From Proteles cristata cristata (taxonomy: Eukaryota > Chordata > Mammalia > Carnivora > Hyaenidae), in NCBI GenBank assembly GCA_017311185.1, contig JAESUZ010004792.1:620001-684000 (forward strand): a DNA stretch of 64,000 nucleotides. Direction: 5' to 3'. The notes under the pieces are model-generated. The model was not told the DNA's origin. It searched no databases and saw only the letters and a list, made by a program, of their open reading frames with translations. A program made the translations under genes and the position numbers. Below, piece by piece: positions 33,716 through 44,522 of the stretch. Within the stretch, counting starts at the first letter, position 1; each line of letters begins with the position of its first letter.

Positions 33716-34193
33716 TATTACTTTCCCCTTCCAAAAAGAATAGGGTGAATTTATGCAAACCAATAGGATATTGCAGACATGATGTGTGATTTCTGAGGCT
33801 AAACTGTAAATGCTGGCAGGCTCTCACTTTGTTCTCTCTCAGATCACTTACTCTGGGGGAATACAGCTGACATGTTGCAATTACATTCATGATGAAGCAA
33901 CACCATGGAAAGGTCCATGTGGCAAGGAACTGAGCCTTCTTATGAACAGCTTATGTGAGTAAGCCATCTTGAAAATGGATCAGCCATGATTAGGCCTTCA
34001 GAGCTGATGTCTGCAGCTCTAGCCTACAATTTGACCTCAATCTCCTGAAGAATTTCCAAGCCAAAATCATCCAGTCAAGCCACACCCATATTCCTGACTT
34101 GGAGAAATTATGTGAGGTAATTAGGGCACATTGTTTTAAGCCATTAAATTTTGGGGGAATTTGTTACACAGAAAGAGAAAACTAATACAATCT
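33716..34193 (+). repeat. MaLR-type (MLT1-like) solo LTR
   Basis: The 3' end is diagnostic: 'gacttggagaaattatgtga', 'cacattgttttaagccatta', 'aattttgggggaatttgtta' and 'agagaaaactaatacaatct'. The middle ('gccttcagagctgatgtctg', 'gacctcaatctcctgaagaa') fits an MLT1 LTR. No internal region follows, so it is a solo LTR of an old non-infectious ERVL-MaLR element. Confidence 0.75.
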
Positions 34194-34439
34194 TCCAGCA
34201 TATGGTTTAGCCTCTTCCTACCATTCCCTATTGATTTGTTAGCCATAACACATTAGGATCCCAAAGTTTGTACATTTAACTCTGGCACAGACTTTTTACA
34301 GCCTGTACCATGGCTTCCACACTTTCCTTTCCCATCCAACCTGGGCCAAGCCCAAATTTCTTTCCTACAAAAAGACTCACCTCAGATGCTCTTACATTTG
34401 ATTAATGTCATGCTCTATGGCTTCTTAGGAATTTTCATC

Positions 34440-34630
34440 CTCAGTATCTACTTCAAGTTTTAACATAATTTTATGGAGTAGGAAGGGAAAAAATATTAAT
34501 TCCATGATATAGATGAGGAAATTTGAGACCCAATGTATTTAAGTACTGCCTTGCATAAAAACACAACTACTTGATGGTAGAACTAGGATTGGAAACCTGG
34601 TCTTTTTCCTTTGCTACATCTCTTCAAGAT
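34440..34630 (-). repeat. MIR SINE, reverse
   Basis: 'atagatgaggaaatttgaga', 'caactacttgatggtagaac' and 'taggattggaaacctggtct' mark the reverse-complement MIR core. The first part is decayed. Confidence 0.65.
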
Positions 34631-34657
34631 AGGCAATCCAAATATGCAGTGATCTGG

Positions 34658-35883
34658 CAAAAGAAACAATCAATAAAACTAATAGGCAACTGATGGAATG
34701 GGAAAAAATAGTTGCAAATGACATATCAGATAAAGGGCTAGTATCCAAAATCTATAAGGAACTCACCAAACTCCACATCCAAAAAACAAATAATCCAGTG
34801 AATAAATGGGCAGAAAACATGCATGAATAGACACTTCTCCAAAGAGGACATCCAGGTGGCCAAGAGACACATGAAACGATGCTCAACGTCCCTCATCATC
34901 AGGGAAATACAAACCAAAACCACACTGAGATATCACCTCACGCTGGTCAGAGTGGCTAAAATGAACAAATCATGGGGCGCCTGGGTGGCTCAGTCAGTTG
35001 AGCGTCCAACTTCGGCTCAGGTCATGATCTCACAGTTCATGAGTTTGAGCCCTGCATAGGGCTCTGTGCTGACAGCTAGCTCAGAGCCTGGAGCCTGCTT
35101 CAGATTCTGTGTATCCCTCTCTCTAACCCTCCCCTGCTTATGCTGTCTGTCTGTCTCTCTCTCAGAAATGAATAAAAACACTTAAAAATTGTTAAATGAA
35201 CAAATCAGGAGACTATAGAAGCTGGCAAGGATGTGGAGAAATGGAAATCCTGTTGGTGGGAATGCAAACCAGTGTAGCCGCTCTGGAAAACAGTGTGGAG
35301 GTTCCTCAGAAAGTTAGAGATAGAACTCTCCTATGACACAGCAATAGCACTCCTAGGAATTTACCCAAGGGATACAGAAGTGCTGATGGATATGGGCACA
35401 TGTACCCCAATGTTCATAGCAGCACTTTCAACAATAGCCAAATCATGGAAAGAGCCTAAATGTCCACCATCTGATGAATGGATCAAGCAGATGTGGTTTA
35501 TATATACAGTGGAATACTACATGGCAATGAGAAAGAATGAAATCTGGCCATGTGTAGCAATGTGAATGGAAACTTGAGGGTATTATGCTAAATGAATAAG
35601 TCAATCAGAGAAAGACAGATACCATATGTTTTCACACATATGTGAATCTTGAGAAACTTAACAAAGACCATGGGGGAGGGTAAGGGGAAAAAGTTACAGA
35701 GAGGGAGGGAGGCAAACCATAAGACTCTTGAATACTGAGAACAAACTGAAAGCTGATGGAGGTGGGGGAGAGGGGAAAGTGGGTGATGAGCATGGAGGAG
35801 GGCACTTGTTGGGATGAGCACTGGGTGTTGTATGGAAACCAACTTGACAATAAATTATATAAAACATAAAATAAAATGTAAGG
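34658..35883 (+). mobile_element. 5'-truncated L1 LINE with 16-bp target duplication
   Basis: The insert starts in ORF2 ('caaaagaaacaatcaataaa') and runs through the C-terminal region and 3'UTR to 'ttgacaataaattatataaa'. Flanks 34642-34657 and 35884-35899 ('atatg.agtgat.tgg') match at 14 of 16 bases. The remaining ORF2 frame (35293-35565) is broken. It is itself interrupted by a SINE and sits within an older L1. Confidence 0.9.
34973..35193 (+). repeat. CAN-SINE, forward, in L1, perfect 14-bp target duplication
   Basis: The flanks 34959-34972 and 35194-35207 are both 'aaatgaacaaatca'. The body starts 'tggggcgcctgggtggctca' and has the 'gacagctagctcagagcctg' variant. It is the youngest layer of this nest. 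Confidence 0.96.
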
Positions 35884-35899
35884 ATATGGAGTGATATGG

Positions 35900-36240
35900 A
35901 TGGAGCTAGAGTATTATGTTATGCAAAGTAAGCCAGTGAGAGAAAGACAAATATCATATGATTTCACTCATATGTGGAATTTAAGAAACAAAACAAAGGA
36001 ACAAAGGAAAAAAAGAGACAACAAAAGAGAGACTCAACTCTTGAAAACAAACTGATGGTTACCAGAAGGGAGGTGGTGGTATGGGGGGATGGGTGAAATA
36101 GGTAAAAGGGATTAAGAAATGCCTTGTCTTGATGAGCACTGAATAATACAGAACACTGTTGGATCATTATATTGTACACTTGAAACTTATATAACACTGT
36201 ATGATAACTAACTGGAATAAAAATGAATGAGTAAATAAAT
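35900..36240 (+). repeat. Older carnivore L1 3' end (host of the nest)
   Basis: 'gagctagagtattatgttat', 'aatatcatatgatttcactc', 'gtggaatttaagaaacaaaa' and 'gataactaactggaataaaa' form an L1 3' end with a (TAAA)-type tail. Its upstream base pairs lie at about 34642-34657, so the L1 at 34658 split it. Confidence 0.85.
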
Positions 36241-36627
36241 AACTTTAAATTTTTTTAGAAAGATTTAAAATACCTAAAAATAGTGCCTAGAAATCAGCAG
36301 GTGTATACATGGAAGTAAAGTTTTCTACAGTCTTGCTTTTCATGGGGAGATATTGAAAGTACCACATAATATTAGGATTAGATACATCAAGAAGGCGTAT
36401 TGTAATCACACATGAAACCACTAAGAGTGGCAAGCATGCATAAAGCTTCCAAGAGAATGAAGTTGGGGTAGGATATGGAAAAATAAAATAAATTTAAAAT
36501 CAGACAAGAAAGGAAAGAAAGGGTAACACACACCAGGAGCGTAGGACAAAGAGAAATCACCTAATAAGATGACAAGTTCAAATCCAAATATAGCGGGGAT
36601 GTCGTTAGATGTAAATGCACTAACTAA
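36241..36627. other. Unclassified stretch
   Basis: A-rich DNA, possibly L1M-derived; nothing specific is recognised. Confidence 0.4.
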
Positions 36628-36760
36628 GTGCGCCTGGCTGGCTCCTTTGGAAGAGCATGCAACTCTTGATGTCCGGGTTGTGAGTTTGAGCCCCATGTTG
36701 GGTGTAGAGATTACTTAAAAATAAAATATCTTAAAATAAATAAATAAATAAATAACATTT
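36628..36760 (+). repeat. Ancestral short CAN-SINE
   Basis: 'tgcgcctggctggctccttt', 'agagcatgcaactcttgatg', 'gggttgtgagtttgagcccc' and 'gggtgtagagattacttaaa' identify the short, old carnivoran form that lacks the CT-rich region. An (AAAT)n tail follows at 36735-36755. Confidence 0.85.
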
Positions 36761-36784
36761 TAAAAATCTTAAAAGAAAAAGAAA

Positions 36785-37285
36785 AGACATGAAGAAACCT
36801 TAGATGCTTATTACTAATTGAAAGAAATCAGTCTGAAAAAGGTAAATACTGTATGATTCCAACTACATGACATTCTAGAAAAGGCAAAACTATGATGACA
36901 ATAAAAAGAGAATTCCTTGGCTGTGGTTTGGGGAGAAGAAAGTATGAACAGATAGAGCAAAGAAGATTTTTAGAACAGTGAAAATGATACCATAAAAATG
37001 CATGATACCATAATGATACATTATTATACATTTATTCAAACATTTATCTATTATACATTTGTCCAAACCCTTATAGTATGCAACACCAAGAGTAAGTTTT
37101 GGTGATTATGATACGTCAATGTGGTTTCACCAATTGTAACAAAGGTACAACTCTGGTGGGGGATGTTGCTAAGGGGGGAAAGCTATGATTGTGTGGAGGT
37201 AGGGGATATATGGAAAATCGTTATACCTTTCCCTCAATTTTGCTGTAAACCTCAAACTGCTCTAAAACCTAAAGGTCATGAAAAA
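36785..37285 (+). repeat. L1M LINE 3'UTR
   Basis: 'gaaagaaatcagtctgaaaa', 'gtatgattccaactacatga', 'caccaattgtaacaaaggta', 'gtggaggtaggggatatatg' and 'aaacctcaaactgctctaaa' follow the order of old L1M 3' ends. Confidence 0.8.
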
Positions 37286-38110
37286 GATGCCTAAACTTTA
37301 GCTACTTACAATGATATATCATTAACTCTCATGGTTCTTAGAGTTGATGGATTCATCTTGATAGTTGTCACCTGTGTCACAGACTGTGCGTCTGGAGTTC
37401 TCTCTTGTCCAGCAAGAGAGCAGATGCAGAAATGAAAACGAGAGAGGCTAATGTCTGGGAGGAGACAAGAGCCCCAAGCAGGGGTTTTGTCTTCGTATTT
37501 ATTGAGCTGTGAAGATCTTACATATGTGGCGAATGTGCAGAAGAAAACAATCAAATAGTAATCATTAACTTGTGTATGTAAGAAGCAAATGAATCTGGGC
37601 AGCAGGTGGAGCTTGAAGTTGTGATCAAAGTATATTGGTGGCAGGTGTAAAGTAGTTTCCTGCAGGTGATACAAGTTACCCATGATTCCATTATAATATC
37701 TTGCTAACTAACCTTGGGCACTTTTCACCCTGTGGCAGCGGCTTTCCACCCTAGGCTTTTTAACTCATTTATGTAAGTATAAGGAATTCTTGAACCTGTT
37801 TCCCCACAACCTGGCTGTCAGATGGCTGTGGTCAGATGGCAGCTGAAACTGGAGTTATCTGAAAGTTTCTTCGTTTTTGTATTTAGCATAAACAACTGGA
37901 AACGCTGGTTTGTTGGGCATTTCTAGCCCCTATGCAGCTTTTCCACATGGCTATTTTGGACTTCTTCGGATCATGGCAGTCTCAGGGTAGTGGGGCTTCT
38001 TACATGGTAGCTGGCTTTTCCCAGAGTGATCATTCTAAGAGATCCAAACAAACTCTTATATAGAGGTTTCTGCATTTTCTCAGTTCACAGTACTCACGTT
38101 GTCTCAGTAT
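37286..38110 (-). repeat. Old interspersed repeat hosting an LTR; family not assigned
   Basis: The sequence either side of the LTR (37286-37374 and 37814-38110) reads as one old dispersed element when the LTR is removed. Typical phrases are 'atggttcttagagttgatgg', 'cagatggctgtggtcagatg', 'atgcagcttttccacatggc' and 'cttacatggtagctggcttt'. These are common in mammals but I cannot name the family or be sure of the strand. Confidence 0.4.
37375..37808 (-). mobile_element. Solo retroviral LTR (434 bp) with 5-bp target duplication
   Basis: The segment begins TG and ends CA and is flanked by identical 5-mers 'acctg' at 37370-37374 and 37809-37813. Read on the minus strand it starts TGTGGGGAAACAGG, has an AATAAA polyadenylation signal near 37496-37502 (about 125 bp before its 3' end), then a T/C-rich U5-like stretch, and ends in GTCTGTGACA. 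No gag, pol or env sequence adjoins it, so it is a solo LTR left by LTR-LTR recombination. The class is undecided: the layout suits a class I or II endogenous retrovirus. It is non-coding. Confidence 0.8.
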
Positions 38111-39397
38111 CATTTTTACAACGTTCCTCAGCCGGGGGTGGGGGGGGGGGTGGGGAATAATGCAAAACAAATCAAAGGAAAAAACCTAACGGCTCATTTA
38201 TTAAGTAGTCACATCAAACAAATTGATGTTTTAGTTTCTTAATAACTTCTTAGTTACTATTTAAAAAATAAATTTAAAAAGTGTACTTTTAATTTCATTC
38301 TTAAATAAATGCAATTACTCATGGTATGCATACATCTGTTGGGCGCAAACCTCAAATCAGATTGTAATCATTGGATGCCAACACATATATTTCTCTTCCC
38401 AGAGTAATTTTTGTGTAATACTTGATTTTATCATATGAATCACCAACAACCAAGAATTGCAAAGATATGAAGTCATTAAAACAAATGTTACGATTAAAAT
38501 TGTGAACTATGTTGACTAGTAGTTTTTGCAGTGTCTGATAGATGTCCATGTGTTTTCCTCAAAATTTAAATAAATCATGGTGTCCCTGTAAGTTTGTGGG
38601 GGCACTCAAAGAGCCCCAGCAGAGTTTGGAAACCACTGTACCATACCAACCAATGAAACCCTGAAATTAAATGAGGAATTTAAGGAAATAATTTTCAATG
38701 AGTCTCATCTTTAACTTCCTGTCCTTATCTACCCAGTACATGGTCAGGCAGATAAATCCTAGCTCACTTTGGCCAACACCAGTAAGACATGTAAGCAGAA
38801 TTGAGGTAAAGTTTGAGTCTCTCATCCACAAAACTAATTCTAAAACGTGGTAAGGAAGTAACCATTTATTTGCATACCATTTATAGAGAGCATTAAGTTC
38901 TTACATCTCCAAATTTGTATTCCCAGTGTACTCACAGAATACCTAAATTAGTGGTAGATATTCAATACATAATTAATAGTAGATACAGATACAGACATCT
39001 GTCCAGAAAATGAAGAGAACTTCCCCTGGGAATTCTATTCATTTGCAATACTTTGCTTAGAAATCTCTTCAACTAAATATCCAAGGTCATAAATTACCAT
39101 TTTGGCGTTCCATAAAAATGCTAGAAAACAGTATAGCCTAATGTCTTCACCACTTTACAACAAAAATTACTTTTTCTCCAATTTCCAATAACATGCTCCT
39201 CATTTCCGTCTGAGATCACACCAAAGCCATCTTTAATGTCCGTATTTCTACCAACAATCTGTTCAAGGCTATCTTTGCTTTTTCCAACAAGTGCCGCAAA
39301 ACTTTTCCAGTCTCTACTTATTAGCCAGTTTCAAAGTCAGTTCCATATGTTTAGGCATTTGTTACAGAAGCACTCTGCTTCTAGTTACCAAAATCTG
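38111..39397. other. Unclassified stretch with a G run
   Basis: A run of 5, then 10, then 4 Gs lies at 38135-38155. A short MER5A-like end may occur at 38600-38640. The remainder is AT-rich with no recognisable feature. Confidence 0.5.
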
Positions 39398-39783
39398 CCT
39401 TAGTCGGTTAGGGCTGCCATAACAGAACATCGCAGATGGGGTGGTTTGAACAATAGAAATTCAATTTCTTACAGTTCTCGAGGCTGCAAGCCCAAGATCA
39501 GAGGGCCAACAGGTTTCGTTTCTCCTGAGACTTCTCTACTTGGCCTGCATTTCTCACTTCTCACTATGTGCTCACATAGTCTTTTCTCTGGGTCTGTGCA
39601 TCCATGGGATCTCTTCCTCCTCTTATGAGGATACCAGTCTTGTGGGACTAGACCTCCACCCTTAAGACCTCATCTAACCTCAGCTACCTCTTTAAAGTCC
39701 CTATCTTCAAATCAGTACAGCCACATTGAGTGTTAGGGCTTCAATGTATGAAGTTTAGGGGGAAACAATTCATTCCTAACAGG
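39398..39783 (-). repeat. MaLR-type (MLT1/MST-like) LTR, reverse
   Basis: 'gtcggttagggctgccataa', 'cagttctcgaggctgcaagc', 'caagatcagagggccaacag', 'agacctcatctaacctcagc' and 'gggggaaacaattcattcct' is the classic reverse-complement MaLR LTR order. No internal part adjoins it. Confidence 0.85.
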
Positions 39784-39961
39784 AGCATGTGGGGAGGGGT
39801 GTGTCCTATATCACTGCCTTACAGAATTTTTCTTTCAAAACATAGGTTCTTATATTTTTATATGTAAGTTTCTGGTAATTCTTGATGTCCCAGGAATTGC
39901 ATACAAAAATATCATGTTTATGAACTTTTCTGGAGAGAGGGTCTATATTTTCTGCTCTAAA
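39784..39961. other. Short unclassified stretch
   Basis: Nothing recognised. Confidence 0.4.
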
Positions 39962-40126
39962 CTTCATATACCATCATGGAAAGATTTTTAAAAGATAGCA
40001 AGTCTCATGCTCAGAGATCCTGATTTAATTCCTCTTGGGTGAGTGTCAGGCATGGATCTTTTTTGTAACATTTGCCATTTGATTCTAATATGAGGCCAAG
40101 TTTGAGAATCATTAGTCTAAAGCCTT
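39962..40126 (+). repeat. MER5A-like hAT remnant
   Basis: 'catgctcagagatcctgatt', 'taattcctcttgggtgagtg' and the end 'ccaagtttgagaatcatta' fit the 3' part of MER5A. Confidence 0.6.
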
Positions 40127-40148
40127 TTTATTTAAATTGCCACCTGAA

Positions 40149-40367
40149 GGGATGCCTGGGTGGCTCAGTGGGTTAAGCATCTGATTCTCAGTTTGGGCTG
40201 AGGTTATGATCTCATGGTTTCATGAATTCGAGCCCCACTTTGGGCTCTGTGTTGGCAGTGCAGAGCCTGCTTAGAATTCTCTCTCTCACTCTATCTCTGC
40301 CCTTCTTGTGTTCACACTGTCTCAGTCTCTCTCAAAATAAATAAATAAATAAACTTACAAAAATTTA
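40149..40367 (+). repeat. CAN-SINE, forward
   Basis: A full copy with an extra 'tctcagttt' insertion after the A box and an (AAAT)n tail at 40335-40354. The flanks 40136-40148 and 40368-40380 ('attgc.acctgaa') differ at one base. Confidence 0.93.
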
Positions 40368-40382
40368 ATTGCAACCTGAAAA

Positions 40383-40530
40383 CTAGTAGCATCTGCATTA
40401 CCTGGAAACTTACTAGAAACATTGAATCTCAATGCACACCAAGACATACATAATCTATGGAATCTGCATTTTTGTAAATTGTACACATACTTTGTTTGGT
40501 ATGTCCATTAAAGTTTGAGGAGCATAAGTT
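40383..40530 (+). repeat. MER5A-like hAT remnant
   Basis: 'gtagcatctgcattacctgg', 'aaacttactagaaacattga' and 'ccattaaagtttgaggagca' fit a MER5A copy with decayed ends. Confidence 0.55.
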
Positions 40531-40864
40531 TTCCTCAGATTGCAACTACAAAATTTTCAAAACCATAAGAAATTCTTTTTTCAATATGTGATTTTAGGAT
40601 CGTTTATATAGCAGTCTTTCCCTGCTCTTTTGTTTGTTATTGGGTCTATTTTAGAAACAAAGTTATGTCAGGGTCAGTTGTAAACAAGTAATCCATGAAT
40701 TAACAGCACTGCGAATTACACCCTGTCTCAACCCACAGATTACCCATTATTACCAGTTATTCACCACTACAAACATTATGCATAATTGCTCAATGATCAA
40801 CCGCAATTGGTCTATACAGCATTTACCTAAAGATGCAAAGAGTTCTTAATACAGAAAACAGTAG
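40531..40864. other. Unclassified stretch
   Basis: AT-rich DNA without recognised features. Confidence 0.4.
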
Positions 40865-40881
40865 CTGGGTTGTGTTAATAT

Positions 40882-41116
40882 ATTTTTTTTATTTTTTAAA
40901 AGTTTTGTTTTATTTTTGGTAGACAGAGACAGGAAAAGACAAACAGGAAAGAAGAAAGAGAGGAAGACACAGAATCTAAAGCAGGCTCCAGGCTCTGAGC
41001 TGTCAGCACAGAGCCTGATGCTGGGCTCAAACCCACAGACCATGAGATCATGACCTGAGCCAAAATCAGATGCTTAAGAAATCAGATGCTTAACAGACTG
41101 AGCCACCCAGGCACCT
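40882..41116 (-). repeat. CAN-SINE, reverse, with a 16-bp internal duplication
   Basis: The flanks 40865-40881 and 41117-41133 ('ctgggttgt.ttaatat') differ at one base. Within the head, 'aaatcagatgcttaa' occurs twice in tandem (41063-41077 and 41079-41093), a duplication not seen in the other copies. Confidence 0.93.
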
Positions 41117-41412
41117 CTGGGTTGTATTAATATTGAAAAAATAAAAATAAAAAGATAAAAAGGCCTGGAGTGAAAAAGAATAGGGTAAGATGGGGGAAAA
41201 TAAAAGGGTAGAAGACAGACATGATATTTCACTGCCCTGAACATTCGAATCTCAATCTTAATACCTAAGACTTTCATCTCATAATTCTCAACCTTTGCCA
41301 AGCCATCTCTCACCATTCCTATGGTTGTTTTGAATAGATAGGATTGGACAGGATTGGGAATCAGGAATAGGAACAAGATGAAACTCCTGTGAAGAGAGAT
41401 ACATTATCAGAC

Positions 41413-41577
41413 TGTGAGCAGGGGAGGTGCAGAGAGGGAGACACAGAATCTGAAACAGGCTCTAGGCTCCGAGCTGGCTGTCAGCACAGTCACTGTGCTG
41501 GGCTTAAACTCACGAACAGCAAGATCATGACCTGAGCTGAAGTTGGACTCTTAACTGACTGAGCCACTAAGGCATGC
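41413..41577 (-). repeat. CAN-SINE fragment, reverse, lacking its tail
   Basis: The head and body are recognisable ('gatcatgacctgagctgaag', 'gactgagccacta'), but the GA-rich block is absent and there is no T-rich tail on the left, so the 3' part has been deleted. Confidence 0.85.
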
Positions 41578-41793
41578 CAAAACTTTATATGTGAAGCACA
41601 TCCTTTGTACTACAAATACATACATTTGTATATACATTTGTACATACATTCAGTCTGACAATTTTAGCATTTTACTTGGAACATTTAGTATATTGACATT
41701 AAATGTAATTACTAAAAGATGTAAATTACTATCTTCTAGATTAATGTTTATTTCTATTTGACCAATCTTTATATTCTTTATTCTTATATTCTT

Positions 41794-42012
41794 TATTTTA
41801 ATGTTTTATTTATTTCTGAGAGAGAGAGAGAGAGACAGAGAGAGCATGATCATGGGAGGGTCAGAGAGAGAGGGAGATACAGAATCTGAAGACAGGCTCC
41901 AGGCTCTGAGCTGTCAGCACAGAGCCCAATGAAGGGCTCAAACCCATGAACAGTGGGATCATGACCTGAGCCGAAGTCAGACACTTAACTAACTGAGCCA
42001 CCCAGGCGCCCC
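41794..42012 (-). repeat. CAN-SINE, reverse
   Basis: Full copy with head at 42012, (GA)n block at 41818-41836 and a T-rich tail. The 13-mer 'ttcttatattctt' occurs at 41781-41793 and 42017-42029 and is the probable target duplication. Confidence 0.94.
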
Positions 42013-42716
42013 AATCTTCTTATATTCTTGTATTCTCATTTCTTACCTTTTTTTCTTTTCAAGTAATATTCGATGGTTTGTTTAATAAACGTTTATTATT
42101 TCACAGTGTCCCTCTATTAGCTTATTAGTTATACTTCTTTGTAAGTGATCTTAGAAATTACAATATATATCTTTAATTACATTCTAATAGGAATTATTAG
42201 ATCTGACAACTCCTTTCAATGCTAGAAACTTAGGATATTTAAAATCTATTATCTACCTTCCAAATTTTATTTTTTATTCACATACATTTAAATTCTTATG
42301 TATTTTAAAACCCACAAGAGAAAACATTATCATTTCTTTGTCCAAGTAGTATTTATTTGTATCTATCCACATATTAACAATTTATTACTGTTCTTTTTCC
42401 TGTGTTTGCTTATTTATATCTGGGATTCTCCTCTGTATGAAGAAATTCTTTTAGTGAACCTTTATTGTTAACAAATTCTCAAACAAAGACTTTGTTTATT
42501 GCTGTCTTTTTTAAGCTTTGAAGGATAATTTTGCTAGATATGTCATTGTAGGTTGACAGGGTTATTTGGAAGCTTATTTGTTATTTTGGCATATTAAAGT
42601 GTTCTGTTGTTTTCTAACTTAAATTTTTATGCTGAAAAGTTAGCTGCTAGTCTTTTTTTGCTCCTTTTTACCTTTAGGTAATGTGTACTTTGCTTTTAAG
42701 ATTTTCATCTGTTTTT

Positions 42717-42924
42717 TGGGGTGCCTGGGTGGCTCAGTCAGTTAAGCGTCCGACTTTATCTCAGGTGATGATTTCATGGTTCGTGGTTTTCAGCCCCACA
42801 TCAGGCTCTGTGCTGACAGCTAGCTCAGAGACTGGAGTCTGCTTCAGATTCTGTATCTCCTTCTCTCTCTGACCCTCCCCTGCTCACACTGTCTCTCTCA
42901 GAAATAAATAAAACATTAAAAAAC
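42717..42924 (+). repeat. CAN-SINE, forward, in L1M
   Basis: Head 'ggggtgcctgggtggctcag', 'gacagctagctcagagactg' variant and a 3' end 'gaaataaataaaacattaaa'. Flanks 42699-42716 and 42925-42942 read 'agattttca..tgttttt', with a few mismatches. An open frame starting at 42681 is merely a read-through of the SINE. Confidence 0.94.
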
Positions 42925-44522
42925 AGATTTTCACTTGTTTTTAATCTCATGTATCTTTACAATGATGAGCTTAGGATTCTTTCTCATTTTATTGCACTTT
43001 GTTGTGCTTCACAGATACTGCATTGTTTTGTAAATTGAAGGTTTGTGGTAACCCTGCATTTAGCATTCTATGAGCACTGTTTTTCCAACAAGATTGCTCA
43101 TTTTGTGTCTCTGTGTCACATTTTGGTAATTCTAACAAAATTTCAAATACTTTCAGTATTATTATGTTTGTTATGGTGATCTATGATCAGTGATCTTTGA
43201 TGTTAATATTTTACTTGTGTCGGTGTTCTATGAACGTCACCCATATAAGAGAGTGAACTTAATACATGCTGTCTGTATTTTGACTGCTCCACTGAGCAAC
43301 CATTGCCCCACGTCTCTCCCTCTGCTTCAGCCTCCCCGTTTTTAAAAACACAACAGTATTGAAATTAGGCCAGTGAATAACCTTACAATGCCCTCTAAAT
43401 GTTCCAGTGAAAGAGTCACACATCTCTCCCCATAAATCAAAAGCTAGAAAAAATTAGGCTTAGTGAGGAAGGCATGTCACAAGCTGAGACAGACTGAAAG
43501 CTAGGCCTCTTCACCAAAGACTTAGCCTTTGTGAATGCAAAGGGAAAGTTCTTGAAGGAAATTAAAACTGCTACTCAAGTGAACACACGAATGATAAGAA
43601 AGCCTTGCTGCTGATATGGAGAAAATTTTTGTGGTCTGGATAGAAGACCAAACCAGCTACAACATCCCATTAAGCCAAAGCTTAATCTAAAACAAGGCCT
43701 TCACTGTCTTCAATTCTATGAATTCAAGGGCTGAGAGAAGAGTGAGGAAGATGCAGAAGAAAAGTTTGAAATTGGCAGAGTTTGGTTCTTGAGGTTTAAG
43801 GAAAAAAGTTTTCTCCATAATATAAAGTAGAAGGTGGAGCGAAAGTGCTGATGTGGAAGCTGTAGCAACTTATCCAAAAGACCTTAGCTAGCTAAGATAA
43901 TTAATGAAGGTGGCTACAGAAAGAATAGATTTTCAAAATAGACAAGTATCCTTCCATTGGAAGAAGATGCCATCTAGGACTTTCATAGCTACAGAGTCAT
44001 TGCCTGGCTTCAAAGCTTCAAAGGACAGGTTGACTTTCTTGTTAGGGGCTAATGCAACTTGTAACTTTAAGTTGAAGCCAATGCTTGTTTCATTTTGAAC
44101 ATCCTAAAATCCTTAAGAATTATGCTAAATCTACTTTGCCTGTTCTCTATGAATGGAACAATAAAGTCTGAACAACAGCATATCTGTTTACAACATATTT
44201 TACTGAATATTGTAAGCCCACTGTTGAGATATACTGTTAAGAAAAAAAAATATATTTTCAAAATCTTACTTCTCATTGACAGTGCACTTGGTCACTCAAG
44301 AGTTCTGATGGAGATGCAAATGAGACTAATGCTATTTTCATTCCCATTAACACAAAATCCATTCTTCAGCTCATAAATTAATTTTATTTTCAAGTCTTAC
44401 TATGGAAGAAACACATTTCATAAGCCTATAGTTGCCTCTGTGGATAATGATTCCTCTGGTGTATCTAGGCAAAGTAAATTGAAAACATTCTGGAAAGGAT
44501 TCACCATTAAGAATATTCATGA

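Larger units (their letters stand above)
41600..42977 (-). repeat. L1M LINE ORF2 region, left part
   Basis: The T-rich reverse-complement ORF2 of an old L1 is seen ('ttttaagctttgaaggataa', 'gatatgtcattgtaggttga', 'ttttatgctgaaaagttagc'). It is interrupted by two SINEs and at 42978 by Tigger1. It resumes at 46744. Confidence 0.65.
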
